DNA of 64,000 bases from M30B80 sp965656935 (GTDB lineage Bacteria > Pseudomonadota > Alphaproteobacteria > Rhodobacterales > Rhodobacteraceae), in assembly GCA_965656935.1 (NCBI GenBank), contig CBFHMG010000009.1, forward strand, positions 53,500 to 117,499, in the 5' to 3' direction. The translations under genes were made by a program, and so were the position numbers. This document shows, in pieces, positions 8,233-16,949 of this stretch. The notes beneath the pieces were generated by a model. It ran no database searches, was not told where the DNA came from, and worked only from the letters and a program-made list of their open reading frames with translations. Numbering within the stretch: the stretch's first letter is position 1; the number at the start of each line of letters is the position of its first letter.

Positions 8233-9009
8233 ATGCAATATGAAACGATCACGCTTGAAGAGGCGGAGGGCCTTGCTGTGCTCACCTTGAACCGCCCCGA
8301 TGTGATGAATGCGCTGAACACGCAGATGCGTGCCGAGATCACCCATGCGGTTGGCAATGCGGGGAAAACGGCGCGGGCTGTGGTGATTACAGGCGCGGGC
8401 AGGGCGTTTTGTTCGGGCCAAGATCTGGGAGATCGCGCGAGTGTGGCTAACCTCAATCTCGAGCGGACCTTGCGGGATGAATATATTCCGATGCTGATGG
8501 CAGTTGTGGAATGCCCTGTGCCCGTGATTGCGGCTGTGAATGGCACGGCGGCAGGGGCAGGGGCCAATCTGGCCTTGATCTGTGATGTGGTGATTGCCAC
8601 GCAATCTGCGAGCTTCATTCAGGCCTTCACGCGGATCGGGCTTATTCCCGATGCAGGCGGCAGCTATGTGCTGCCTCGCAAGATCGGGATGGCCAAGGCG
8701 ATGGGGGCTGCGCTCTTTGCTGATAAGATCAGCGCCGATCAGGCCAGCGAATTGGGAATGATCTTTGAAGCCGTGCCCGATGACGGGTTCGAGGCGCATT
8801 GGCGCGGGCGGGCCGAGTATCTGGCCAATGGCCCGACCGAGGCTTTCAAGCGCGTGAAACAGGTGATGCAGGCTTCATGGGGGAACAGCTTGGAAGAGCA
8901 ATTGATGCTTGAGGGGCAATTGCAGGGGCAATGCGGGAATACGCGGGATTTCAAGGAAGGGGTTTTGGCCTTTTTGGAGAAACGTCCTGCCACATTCGAA
9001 GGGCGCTAG
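8233..9009 (+). CDS. enoyl-CoA hydratase/isomerase (PaaG-like crotonase)
   Basis: This 258-aa crotonase-superfamily enzyme has the oxyanion-hole segments AFCSGQDLGDRA and VNGTAAGAGANLALICD. The SGQDL form is typical of PaaG, the 2-(1,2-epoxy-1,2-dihydrophenyl)acetyl-CoA isomerase of phenylacetate degradation, but no other paa gene is near, so a general enoyl-CoA hydratase/isomerase is equally possible. A good ribosome site (GGAAGGAGC) precedes ATG 8233. It lies 79 nt after ccmH and is convergent to the ABC transporter operon. Confidence 0.82.
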   Translation: MQYETITLEEAEGLAVLTLNRPDVMNALNTQMRAEITHAVGNAGKTARAVVITGAGRAFCSGQDLGDRASVANLNLERTLRDEYIPMLMAVVECPVPVIAAVNGTAAGAGANLALICDVVIATQSASFIQAFTRIGLIPDAGGSYVLPRKIGMAKAMGAALFADKISADQASELGMIFEAVPDDGFEAHWRGRAEYLANGPTEAFKRVKQVMQASWGNSLEEQLMLEGQLQGQCGNTRDFKEGVLAFLEKRPATFEGR

Positions 9010-9040
9010 AGCGTGCGCCGCTCAGGCCGCCTCCGGCGGA

Positions 9041-9059
9041 AGTATTTTTAAAGCAAAGA
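9041..9059 (+). repeat. 3' element AGTATTTnnnAAGCAAAGA, copy 2
   Basis: This copy has spacer TTA and lies 31 nt past the stop of the enoyl-CoA hydratase gene, in its sense direction. A GCCGCCTCCGGCGGA segment directly precedes it. Confidence 0.8.
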
Positions 9060-9120
9060 TGTGAAAAAGGGGCGGTGATGATCCGCCCCTTTTGCTGTTT
9101 TGTGATGATGTGGTGGAGGC

Positions 9121-10434
9121 CTAGCGCTCGGGGATCAGGCCGCGCGGGCTGAAGCGCAGCACCAGCAGCAGGATCAGGCCCATGGTCATCAGGCGCATAT
9201 AGGCGGCCGAGTCGATCAGATGCTCGCGCAGGGCGTTGCCCTCGCTCATGCCAGCCGTGATGCCTTGCATCAGCATCAGGCCAAGCGGTTCGACCTGAAT
9301 CCAGAGCCAGTAGATCAGGAAGCCGCCCAAAACAGCGCCCCAGTTATTGCCCGAGCCACCCACAATCACCATCACCCAGATCAGGAAGGTGAAGCGCAGG
9401 GGCTGATAGGTGCCTGGCACCAATTGGCCATCAAGCGTGGTCATCATCGCGCCCGCAAGGCCGCAGACCGCAGAGCCGAGGATGAAGATTTGCAAATGCC
9501 GCGCTTTGACATTCTTGCCCATGGCGGAGGCCGAAACCTCATTGTCACGGATCGCTCGCATCATGCGGCCCCATGGGGAGTTCAGCGCCTTTTCCGTGAG
9601 CCAGATCAGCGCCAGCAGAACCACAATAAACAGCGAGGCATAGCTGAGTTTGACGAAGATGGAGGAGAAGGTCACGGGATCGGCCCCGATGCGGGTGGCA
9701 AGGCTGAGGAACCATTCGGCTTGCTGCAGGTCTACCTCATAGGGGACGGGGCGGGGCACGCCTGTGACGTTTTTCACGCCGCGCGCCAGCCAATCCTCGT
9801 TTTTCATCACGGAAATGATGATCTCGGCGATGCCCAATGTGGCGATGGCCAGATAATCGGAGCGCAGGCCAAGCGCTGTTTTGCCGATGATCCAAGCCGC
9901 CCCCGCCGCGAAAAGACCGCCCACGGGCCATGCAAGGATGACAGGCAGGCCAAGCCCGCCGATATTGCCAGTCAGGGCGGGATCGATTGCTTCGACCACG
10001 GCGACACCGCCATCAAACACCGCGCGGAAGATGAAGAAGCCCGCAACCAGGATCGTGGTGACAGCCAGCCCCCTCAACCTGCCTTTGGGCAATTTTGACC
10101 AGACAAGGATTGCCCCCAGAATGGTGGCCGCGCCAAGGATCAGGGCCAGCAGAATGCGCAATGCACCATCCGTGCCCCATGCGCCTTCAACAGGGTCCAT
10201 CGCGACCAGCACCCCTGCCAGACCGCCCAAGGCCACAAAGCCCATGACCCCGACATTGAACAGACCCGCATAGCCCCATTGCATATTCACGCCCAAGGCC
10301 ATGATGCAGGAGATCAGGCCCATATTGAAAATGCTCAACATCGTGTTCCAGGATTGCAGGAATCCCGTGCCGAGATAGAGCGCGATCACTAAGCCGAATA
10401 ATGCGAGGTGTTTCGGTTCCATGGATTTCATCAT
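9121..10434 (-). CDS. LIV-type ABC transporter permease (LivM family)
   Basis: This inner-membrane permease of the branched-chain amino-acid/HAAT importer class has 437 aa with about ten hydrophobic segments. It carries the family EAA-like loop AIRDNEVSASAMGKNVKARHLQIF. It is the last gene of the minus-strand operon and its start overlaps the LivH stop by 4 nt. It is longer than typical LivM because of inserted helices near residues 90-170. The substrate is not deducible from the permease. Confidence 0.88.
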   Translation of the reverse strand: MMKSMEPKHLALFGLVIALYLGTGFLQSWNTMLSIFNMGLISCIMALGVNMQWGYAGLFNVGVMGFVALGGLAGVLVAMDPVEGAWGTDGALRILLALILGAATILGAILVWSKLPKGRLRGLAVTTILVAGFFIFRAVFDGGVAVVEAIDPALTGNIGGLGLPVILAWPVGGLFAAGAAWIIGKTALGLRSDYLAIATLGIAEIIISVMKNEDWLARGVKNVTGVPRPVPYEVDLQQAEWFLSLATRIGADPVTFSSIFVKLSYASLFIVVLLALIWLTEKALNSPWGRMMRAIRDNEVSASAMGKNVKARHLQIFILGSAVCGLAGAMMTTLDGQLVPGTYQPLRFTFLIWVMVIVGGSGNNWGAVLGGFLIYWLWIQVEPLGLMLMQGITAGMSEGNALREHLIDSAAYMRLMTMGLILLLVLRFSPRGLIPER

Positions 10435-11441
10435 ACCGATTTCCCTTTCATGATCCCTGTTGGCTTGAACAGGAGCACGATCAATAGAATGCCGAAGCTG
10501 ACGGCGAATTTGTAATCTGTAGAGAGCAATTGCAGCAGCCCGTCAGGCGACCAATCCTCAGGCCCGAGATAGCCCACAACCTTGCGGAAGGCATAGGTGA
10601 TACTGATCTCGGAGAACGCGATCAGGAAGCCGCCCAAAATCGCGCCGAGCGGGTTGCCGAGGCCCCCAACAATGGCCGCAGCAAAGATCGGCAGCAGCAG
10701 CTGGAAATAGGTGAAGGGCTTGAAGCTCTTGTCGAGGCCGTAAAGCACGCCCGCCGTTGTCGCCAAAGCCGCCACGATCAGCCATGTCACCAGAACCACA
10801 CGCTCGGGGTTGATGCCTGACAGAAGGGCAAGGTCTTCGTTGTCGGAAAAGGCGCGCATGGATTTGCCCGTGCGGGTCTTGTTGAGAAACCAGAACAACA
10901 GCGCCACGGCGATCACCGCGATCACGATCGTCAGGCCTTGGCTGGTGCGAAAGGCGAGACCCTCATCAAGGCCTGTCATCTCGCGGAAATTGCGCGCCGA
11001 GATGATGAAGCGTTCGCCATCGGCAAAGCGTTGGTCATCCACGCCAATGATAAAGCGCACAATGCCGTTCATCACGAACATCACACCAAGCGAGGCGATC
11101 ACGAAAATCACAGGTTTGGCCCTTTGCTGGCGGTAGAATTTATAGACCAGCTTATCCGTGCCGATCACCAAAAGCCCCGTGGCCAGAATGCCGATTGGCA
11201 AGGCCAGAAGCGCCGTGGGAAGCGGCCCGAGCGAAACCCCCATGCCCTGCAACCACCATGTCACAAGGATGGTGGCCATCGCGCCAAAGGCCATCGTATC
11301 GCCATGGGCGAAATTGGAAAAGCGCAGGATGCCATAAATCAGCGTGACCCCAAGCGCGCCAAGCGCAAGCTGCGCGCCATAGGCGGTGGCGGGGATGATT
11401 ACAAAGTTCAGGAGCGCCACAACGGCGTTGAGAATATCCAT
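10431..11441 (-). CDS. LIV-type ABC transporter permease (LivH family)
   Basis: This 336-aa integral membrane permease has LivH features: GALGVTLIYGILRFSNFAHGD near the N-terminus, the coupling-loop segment KTRTGKSMRAFSDNEDLALLSGI, and the GGLGNPLGAILGGFLI signature. It pairs with the LivM gene that follows with a 4-nt overlap. The upstream gene in the operon is a small periplasmic protein. Confidence 0.9.
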   Translation of the reverse strand: MDILNAVVALLNFVIIPATAYGAQLALGALGVTLIYGILRFSNFAHGDTMAFGAMATILVTWWLQGMGVSLGPLPTALLALPIGILATGLLVIGTDKLVYKFYRQQRAKPVIFVIASLGVMFVMNGIVRFIIGVDDQRFADGERFIISARNFREMTGLDEGLAFRTSQGLTIVIAVIAVALLFWFLNKTRTGKSMRAFSDNEDLALLSGINPERVVLVTWLIVAALATTAGVLYGLDKSFKPFTYFQLLLPIFAAAIVGGLGNPLGAILGGFLIAFSEISITYAFRKVVGYLGPEDWSPDGLLQLLSTDYKFAVSFGILLIVLLFKPTGIMKGKSV

Positions 11442-11506
11442 TGGTCAGCTTTCTCGACAATCGGACGGGCGAAAGGATGTAAGGGGAAGGCAGAGGCTGT
11501 TTTGCA

Positions 11507-11866
11507 TCACAGGGCCTCACATGTGCCAAAATAGGTGACGGCCATGGTGCCCTCATCGAAGATATGCGCGCTCATCAGCGCCGATCCGTCAGAATGGATC
11601 GTGATCATCTCGGAGGGGCCATGCGCGCCGGAACTGGCATAGGCGGCGGGAATGGCTTCGGGCTGCGACAGGCGGATGATCGGCGTATCGCCCACCATGG
11701 AGGAGAGAAATAATTGCCCCTCGTGATCGGCGGCCAGAATTTCCACTTCATAGCCGCTCTGCGAACAGGTTTCCGAGGCCACGCATTCCACGGTAAATTC
11801 GCAGGCCCAAGGTTCGGCCAGCGCGGGGCTGGCCAGAAGCAGGGCAAGGGGGACGGTGCGGATCAT
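11507..11866 (-). CDS. small cysteine-containing periplasmic protein inside the ABC operon
   Basis: I do not recognise this 119-aa protein. ATG 11866 gives a clear Sec signal peptide (MIRTVPLALLLASPALA). The mature part contains four Cys (in WACEF, VECVA, ETCSQ and the C-terminal GTCEAL), enough for two disulfides. It starts 7 nt after the livF-type stop and ends 65 nt before the livH-type start, so it is cotranscribed with the transporter. A longer frame up to 12001 is an overlap with the ATPase gene and unlikely. A role as an accessory to the importer is inference from position only. Confidence 0.7.
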   Translation of the reverse strand: MIRTVPLALLLASPALAEPWACEFTVECVASETCSQSGYEVEILAADHEGQLFLSSMVGDTPIIRLSQPEAIPAAYASSGAHGPSEMITIHSDGSALMSAHIFDEGTMAVTYFGTCEAL

Positions 11867-11873
11867 GACGCGC

Positions 11874-12593
11874 CTAGCCCCCGAGAAAGCTTTTGCGAAC
11901 TTCCGGATCGGCCAGAAGTTCCTTGCCTGTGCCCGTAAAGGCATTGCGGCCCTGCACCAGAACATAGCCTTTATCCGCAATTTCAAGCGCTTGACGGGCA
12001 TTTTGTTCCACCATCAGGATCGGAATGCCCGTGCGGCTGACCTCGATGATACGGTCAAACAGCTCATCCATCACAATCGGCGAGACGCCTGCTGTCGGCT
12101 CATCCAGCATCAAAACCTTGGGTTTGGTCATCAGAGCGCGGCCTACGGCGACCTGCTGGCGCTGACCGCCCGAAAGCTCGCCTGCGGCTTGGCGGCGTTT
12201 TTCCTTCAGGATCGGAAAGAGCGTGTAGATCTGATCCATCGTATCGCGGAAATCATCGCGGCGGATGAATGCGCCCATCTCGAGGTTTTCTTCCACCGTC
12301 ATGGAGCCGAAGATGTTATTGGTCTGGGGCACAAAGCCCATGCCCTTGGCCACGCGGTCCTGCGGGGAGAGATGGGTGATGTCTTCGCCATCTAGCATCA
12401 CATGACCCTTGCGCAGGTTCAGCATGCCGAAAACGGCCTTCATGCCGGTTGATTTGCCCGCGCCATTGGGGCCTACGATCACAGCGATCTGTCCGGGATC
12501 GACGGCAATGGTGCAGTCATGCAGGATATCGGCGCCCTTGCCATAGCCGCCTGTCATTTCACTGCCGATAAGGAAAGGTTGTTCGCTGCTCAT
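11874..12593 (-). CDS. LIV-type ABC transporter ATP-binding protein (LivF family)
   Basis: This 239-aa ATPase has Walker A GPNGAGKST, signature LSGGQRQQVAVGRAL and Walker B VLMLDEPTAG. It begins translation within the stop of the LivG-type gene (4-nt overlap). It powers the LIV-type importer with its LivG partner at the cytoplasmic face. Confidence 0.93.
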   Translation of the reverse strand: MSSEQPFLIGSEMTGGYGKGADILHDCTIAVDPGQIAVIVGPNGAGKSTGMKAVFGMLNLRKGHVMLDGEDITHLSPQDRVAKGMGFVPQTNNIFGSMTVEENLEMGAFIRRDDFRDTMDQIYTLFPILKEKRRQAAGELSGGQRQQVAVGRALMTKPKVLMLDEPTAGVSPIVMDELFDRIIEVSRTGIPILMVEQNARQALEIADKGYVLVQGRNAFTGTGKELLADPEVRKSFLGG

Positions 12594-13372
12594 GCCTCGA
12601 TTTTATCCTTGTTTTTCAGACCTGTGCCCAGATAGGCCTCGATCACGTCCTCATTGGCTTTGATCTGGTCAAGCGTGCCTTCGGCCAGCACCTTGCCTTC
12701 CGCCATCACGATGACGGGGTCGCAAAGGCGGCCGATGAAATCCATGTCATGCTCGATCACGCAGAAAGTATAGCCGCGCTCTTTGTTGAGGCGGATGATG
12801 GCATCGGCGATCGTGTTGAGAAGGGTGCGGTTCACGCCTGCGCCCACCTCATCAAGGAAGACGATCTTGGCATCCACCATCATGGTGCGGCCCAGTTCCA
12901 GCAGCTTTTTCTGCCCGCCCGAGATCGCGCCCGCAGGGTGGTCGGCCAGATGCTCGACGGTCAGGAATTCCAGCACCTCATCGGCCTTGGCCCGTAGGGC
13001 GCGTTCCTGATCGGCGATGCGTTTGCGCCCGAACCATGTGTTCCAGAGCGTTTCGCCGATTTGGTTGGCGGGCACCATCATCAGGTTTTCGCGGCAGGAC
13101 ATGGAGGAAAACTCATGCGCGATCTGGAAGGTGCGCAGCAGGCCCTTGCCGAACAGCTCATGCGGCTTGAGGCCCGTGATATTCTCGCCATCCATCCAGA
13201 CCTCGCCGAATGTGGGTTCAAGAACACCAGCTATCACATTGAAAAGCGTTGTTTTTCCAGCGCCATTGGGGCCGACAAGCCCTGTGATAGAGCCAGTTTC
13301 AATCCTCAGGCTTGCGCCATCAACGGCATGAAAGCCGCCGAAATGTTTGTGAAGGTCTTTGACCTCGATCAT
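12590..13372 (-). CDS. LIV-type ABC transporter ATP-binding protein (LivG family)
   Basis: This 260-aa ATPase has Walker A GPNGAGKTTLFN, signature ISGGQKKLLELGRTMM and Walker B KIVFLDEVGAG. The usual Walker B Pro after Glu is Val here (DEVGAG). The C-terminal LivG extension is present. The first codons follow a 166-nt spacer that separates it from the binding-protein gene and contains a hairpin. Confidence 0.92.
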   Translation of the reverse strand: MIEVKDLHKHFGGFHAVDGASLRIETGSITGLVGPNGAGKTTLFNVIAGVLEPTFGEVWMDGENITGLKPHELFGKGLLRTFQIAHEFSSMSCRENLMMVPANQIGETLWNTWFGRKRIADQERALRAKADEVLEFLTVEHLADHPAGAISGGQKKLLELGRTMMVDAKIVFLDEVGAGVNRTLLNTIADAIIRLNKERGYTFCVIEHDMDFIGRLCDPVIVMAEGKVLAEGTLDQIKANEDVIEAYLGTGLKNKDKIEA

Positions 13373-13489
13373 GGGGAGCGTTCCATCTTTGAAAAGCGGC
13401 TTTCCAAAAGCCTGTCACAGGTTTTGAGAAAACCGATTTGGATGTGTCGAATGAAAACTGCGGTCAGAGGCGCGCGGGGCCTTTGTAAA

Positions 13490-13518
13490 GAGCAGCCCGA
13501 CCATGGGCCGGACTGCTC
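13490..13518 (-). terminator. intra-operon hairpin between binding-protein and ATPase genes
   Basis: GAGCAGCCCG pairs with CCGGACTGCTC with two internal mismatches, about 20 nt past the binding-protein stop. Followed on the minus strand only by CTTTA, it looks like a partial terminator or 3' stabiliser that lets the binding protein be made in excess over the membrane parts, as in other ABC operons (inference). Confidence 0.5.
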
Positions 13519-13538
13519 GGAACTTATCTCAGGTCGGA

Positions 13539-14735
13539 TTAACGGAACTGAGCGGTCGCGATTTCGCCATCGACGATTTCAATCTCGCGATATGCGCCCG
13601 CCGATTCACCTGGTCCGATCAGCTCAACAGCCGAGGCACCGATGTAATCTACATCTTCGCCAGCCGCGATCAGCTCAAGCGCCATGCCCAACTGACCAGG
13701 CAGGATCGGTGTGCCAGGTGCGTTTGCGACATCCATGATGTGACCCGCATAATCGCCAGGAGCTGTGGAGCCTGCCGCCTGCATGGCCAGCATGATCAGC
13801 GCTGCTGCGTCATAGCTTTCCTTGGAGAAAGGCGATGTGCCGTCGATGCCAGCCGCTTCGGCCAGACCTTCATAGACAGACGCGCCTTCGCTATCGGTGC
13901 CAGGGTGCTGGCCGAAGGATCCGTCGATATCGGAGCCGAAATTATCGGTCAGGGCTTGGCTGATCATGCCGTCAGGGAAGACGAATGTGTCGAATGCGCC
14001 TGTGTCGAGAGCGGCTTGGATGATGCCCGACCCACCTTGGTCGACATAGCCTGCAACAACCAGTGCTTCACCACCTGCGGAAGCGAGCGAGCCTACTTCT
14101 GCCGAGTAATCCGCGCGGCCATCTTCATGGGCTGCAACGAGGGTGACAGTGCCGCCTGCTTCTTCAAAAGCCGCCGCGAAGGCGTCAGCAAGGCCAAGGC
14201 CATAGTCGTTATTGGTGTAGGTCACGGCAACTTCGTTGATGCCACGATCCATGATCACTTCGGTCATCACAACACCCTGACGTGCGTCAGAAGGGGCGGT
14301 GCGGAAGAACAGGCCATTGTCTTCAACAGTCGACAGAGCAGGCGATGTTGCGGAAGGCGAGACCATGACCATGCCGTTTGGCACGGCAACATTGGACAGG
14401 ATCGCGGTGGTCACGCCCGAGCAATCCGCGCCCACGATGCCGTTTACGCCATCAGCGGTGATCAGACGCTCAGCAGCGGCAGTGGCAGCAGCCGCATCGA
14501 TACAGGTCGAGTCTGCGCGAACAGAAGTGACTTCTGCACCATCAAGCAGGTTGCCGCTTTCGGTGACTTCGGCCATCGCCAATTCAGCACCACCCGCCAT
14601 TGCAGGGGCCAGCGATTCAATTGGGCCAGTGAAACCGACGATAACGCCGAGCGTAACGGAGTTGCTATGACCATCGGCAAGCGCGCCGCCTGTCATTGCA
14701 AGGGATGCGGCCGAAGCCAGCAGAATCTTTTTCAT
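13539..14735 (-). CDS. LIV-type ABC transporter substrate-binding protein
   Basis: This 398-aa periplasmic binding protein of the type I (LivJ/HAAT) fold has signal peptide MKKILLASAASLAMTGGALA. The mature start SVTLGVIVGFTGPIESLAPAM is followed by the TNNDYGLGLADAF segment typical of the family. ATG 14735 is chosen because an upstream frame to 14795 lacks a signal sequence. It is the first gene of the importer operon. It lies 235 nt from the end of the allantoinase fusion gene on the same strand, so a purine-degradation substrate is a possibility, but the sequence does not prove it. Confidence 0.9.
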   Translation of the reverse strand: MKKILLASAASLAMTGGALADGHSNSVTLGVIVGFTGPIESLAPAMAGGAELAMAEVTESGNLLDGAEVTSVRADSTCIDAAAATAAAERLITADGVNGIVGADCSGVTTAILSNVAVPNGMVMVSPSATSPALSTVEDNGLFFRTAPSDARQGVVMTEVIMDRGINEVAVTYTNNDYGLGLADAFAAAFEEAGGTVTLVAAHEDGRADYSAEVGSLASAGGEALVVAGYVDQGGSGIIQAALDTGAFDTFVFPDGMISQALTDNFGSDIDGSFGQHPGTDSEGASVYEGLAEAAGIDGTSPFSKESYDAAALIMLAMQAAGSTAPGDYAGHIMDVANAPGTPILPGQLGMALELIAAGEDVDYIGASAVELIGPGESAGAYREIEIVDGEIATAQFR

Positions 14736-15029
14736 GATAAACCTCGTGTTGGACAAGTGTTGTTTTATGGGGTGAGACGTTAATCTCAGCGTCATTGCTT
14801 GGAAAGAGGAAAGAGCGCCGCAAGGGCGTTTCGACGGGTTCCGCTTAAAATGCGGCCCTATCGCGGGATAATTTCCTGCCAGCAGCGCCCATACCTGTGC
14901 ATTTTTCCGTTATCAGTACGCCATGCCATGGATCACAGCCATATTCTGCGGCTTCATAAGGCGATCAGGGCAGTGCGTTTTTCCCTTATGAGGCTGTGCG
15001 CCTGCATAGCCCAAAAGGCTGCCGTTGCG

Positions 15030-16448
15030 TCACCCCAAGACGGCCTCAAGCCTGAGCCTTCCGATCCGCTCAACTTGGCGGCAGGCGGTGTCGAATTCGA
15101 GGCCGGTCTCGTTCTCCAGACGGGTCTGGAAGGCGGCCATTATCGACGCTTTGTCATGGTCGCGCACCGCGATGATGAAGGGAAACCCATGTTTGGCGAC
15201 ATAGGCGCTGTTCAGGCTTGTGAAGGTCTCGCGCTCGGCATCGGTCAGGGCATCAAGCCCTGCACTGGCCTGCTCGGCGCTGCTCTCCTCGGTCAGGCGT
15301 TTGGCGGCGGCCAGTTTGCCTGCCAGATCGGGATGGGCGCGCAAGACGCCAAGCCGTTCATCATGGCTGGCGGTGCGAAATGCGCGGGCCAAGGCGTTGG
15401 ACAGGCCCGCCGCGCGGTCATGGGCGGGGCCAAGCTCAAGATCAAAGGCGCGTTCGGCGATCCATGGGGAATGCTCATAGATGCCGCCAAAGGCTGCAAC
15501 GAAATCATCCCGCGACATTTGCGAGGGGCGGGTGGCAGCCTTAGGGGCAGGGTGGGTGGCCGCCCAATGCGCGGCAATATCAATGCGCCGCGCAAACCAG
15601 ACATCCGCATGGCCGCGCGCATAATCAAGGAAACGCTTTAGCGCCGCGGCGCGCCCCGGGCGTCCGATCAAACGGCAATGCAACCCGATGGACATCATCT
15701 TGGGCTGCCCCTCCTGACCCTCGGCATACAGGGTATCAAAGGCATCTTTGAGATAGCTTTCAAACTGATCGCCCGCATTAAACCCTTGCGGCGTGGCAAA
15801 GCGCATATCATTGGCATCCAATGTATACGGGATCATCAATTGATCGCGCCCGTTGATCTGGCGCCAATAGGGCAGATCATCGGCGTAATCATCGCTGATA
15901 TAGTCGAACTGCCCTGTCTCGGTGGCCAGATCGACCGTATTCATTGAACAGCGTCCCGTATACCAGCCCCGCGGCGGCTGGCCCACAACCTCGCTATGCA
16001 GGCGGATGGCTTCTGCGATTTGGGCGCGCTCTTCCTCGGGGGGCATATCCTTATGCTCCACCCATTTCAGACCATGCGAGGCGATTTCCCAATCGGCGGC
16101 CAGCATCGCTTCGACCTGTTCGGGATTGCGCGCCAAGGCGCTGGCCACGCCATAAACAGTGACAGGAATATCCATTTGCGTGAACATGCGGTGCAGCCGC
16201 CAAAACCCCGCCCGCGCGCCGTATTCATAGATCGATTCCATATTCCAATGGCGCTGATCGGGCCAAGCGGCAGCCCCCACGATCTCTGACAGGAAGGCCT
16301 CAGAGGCGGCATCGCCATGCAGGATGTTGTTTTCGCCGCCTTCTTCGTAATTCAAAACGATCTGGACGGCGATCTTGGCACCTTTGGGCCAAGCCGCATC
16401 AGGCGCTTCCGCACCATAGCCACTCATATCGCGAGGATATCTCTGCAC
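15030..16448 (-). CDS. puuE: bifunctional allantoinase (PuuE) / OHCU decarboxylase (UraD) fusion
   Basis: This 472-aa cytoplasmic enzyme joins two consecutive steps of urate breakdown. Residues 1 to about 305 are a cofactor-independent allantoinase of the polysaccharide-deacetylase fold (IVLNYEEGGE, NMESIYEYGARAG, ASHGLKWVEH, TGRCSMNT). Residues from about 318 are an OHCU decarboxylase (FGGIYEHSPWIAERA, LRAHPDLAGKLA, FPFIIAVRD). The decarboxylase half makes S-allantoin and the other half opens it to allantoate. The gene is divergent from uraH-puuD across a 147-nt promoter region, so both arms may share control. Confidence 0.93.
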   Translation of the reverse strand: MQRYPRDMSGYGAEAPDAAWPKGAKIAVQIVLNYEEGGENNILHGDAASEAFLSEIVGAAAWPDQRHWNMESIYEYGARAGFWRLHRMFTQMDIPVTVYGVASALARNPEQVEAMLAADWEIASHGLKWVEHKDMPPEEERAQIAEAIRLHSEVVGQPPRGWYTGRCSMNTVDLATETGQFDYISDDYADDLPYWRQINGRDQLMIPYTLDANDMRFATPQGFNAGDQFESYLKDAFDTLYAEGQEGQPKMMSIGLHCRLIGRPGRAAALKRFLDYARGHADVWFARRIDIAAHWAATHPAPKAATRPSQMSRDDFVAAFGGIYEHSPWIAERAFDLELGPAHDRAAGLSNALARAFRTASHDERLGVLRAHPDLAGKLAAAKRLTEESSAEQASAGLDALTDAERETFTSLNSAYVAKHGFPFIIAVRDHDKASIMAAFQTRLENETGLEFDTACRQVERIGRLRLEAVLG

Positions 16449-16595
16449 TGTCCGCCCTCCGTTTTATTCGTTAGATACAGGATAAAGCGCGCTTCGCTTT
16501 CAAAAAAGATCAGAAACTGCCTCAAAGCTCTTGGGGTTTGTGCTTGGCCAGTTTTCGCCCGAAAAACGGGCATTGCCTAGAGAGAGAGGTCCTTG

Positions 16596-16949
16596 ATGCC
16601 CGGATTTTTGACAACGCATGTGTTGGACACGGCGCGCGGCTGCCCCGCCGAGGGGTTGCGTATTGAACTCTACCGCATTGACGGCGAGGCTCGGGTGATG
16701 ATGGCGACTAAAACCACCAATGCCGATGGCCGCACCGATGGTGCGATCCTGCCCGAGGGCGAGTTTGCCACGGGCGAATATGAATTGGTGTTCCATGCGG
16801 GCGACTATCTGCGCGCCACAGGGCAGGACGGGGCGGCACCCTTGTTCCTCGATACGGTTCCAATCCGCTTCGGGATGTCGGCGCAGGATCACTACCATGT
16901 GCCGCTTCTTCTTTCGCCTTATGGCTATTCCACCTATCGGGGCAGTTAA
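16596..16949 (+). CDS. uraH: 5-hydroxyisourate hydrolase (transthyretin-like)
   Basis: This 117-aa protein hydrolyses 5-hydroxyisourate to OHCU. It has the family N-terminal LTTHVLDTARGCPA motif, with the catalytic His, and the diagnostic C-terminal YGYSTYRGS tetrapeptide region. ATG 16596 is used; a TTG directly before it at 16593 is also possible. An AGAGAGAGG ribosome site precedes it. Its stop overlaps the puuD start by one nt (TAATG), so product is passed between cotranslated enzymes. Confidence 0.95.
   Translation: MPGFLTTHVLDTARGCPAEGLRIELYRIDGEARVMMATKTTNADGRTDGAILPEGEFATGEYELVFHAGDYLRATGQDGAAPLFLDTVPIRFGMSAQDHYHVPLLLSPYGYSTYRGS

Noticed and set aside
11507..12001. Longer start for the small periplasmic protein
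   Set aside because: It overlaps the ATPase gene by 128 nt and hides the signal peptide that starts at 11866.
13503..14783. 426-codon plus-strand frame
   Set aside because: It is antisense to the binding-protein gene, which has a signal peptide and a family fold.
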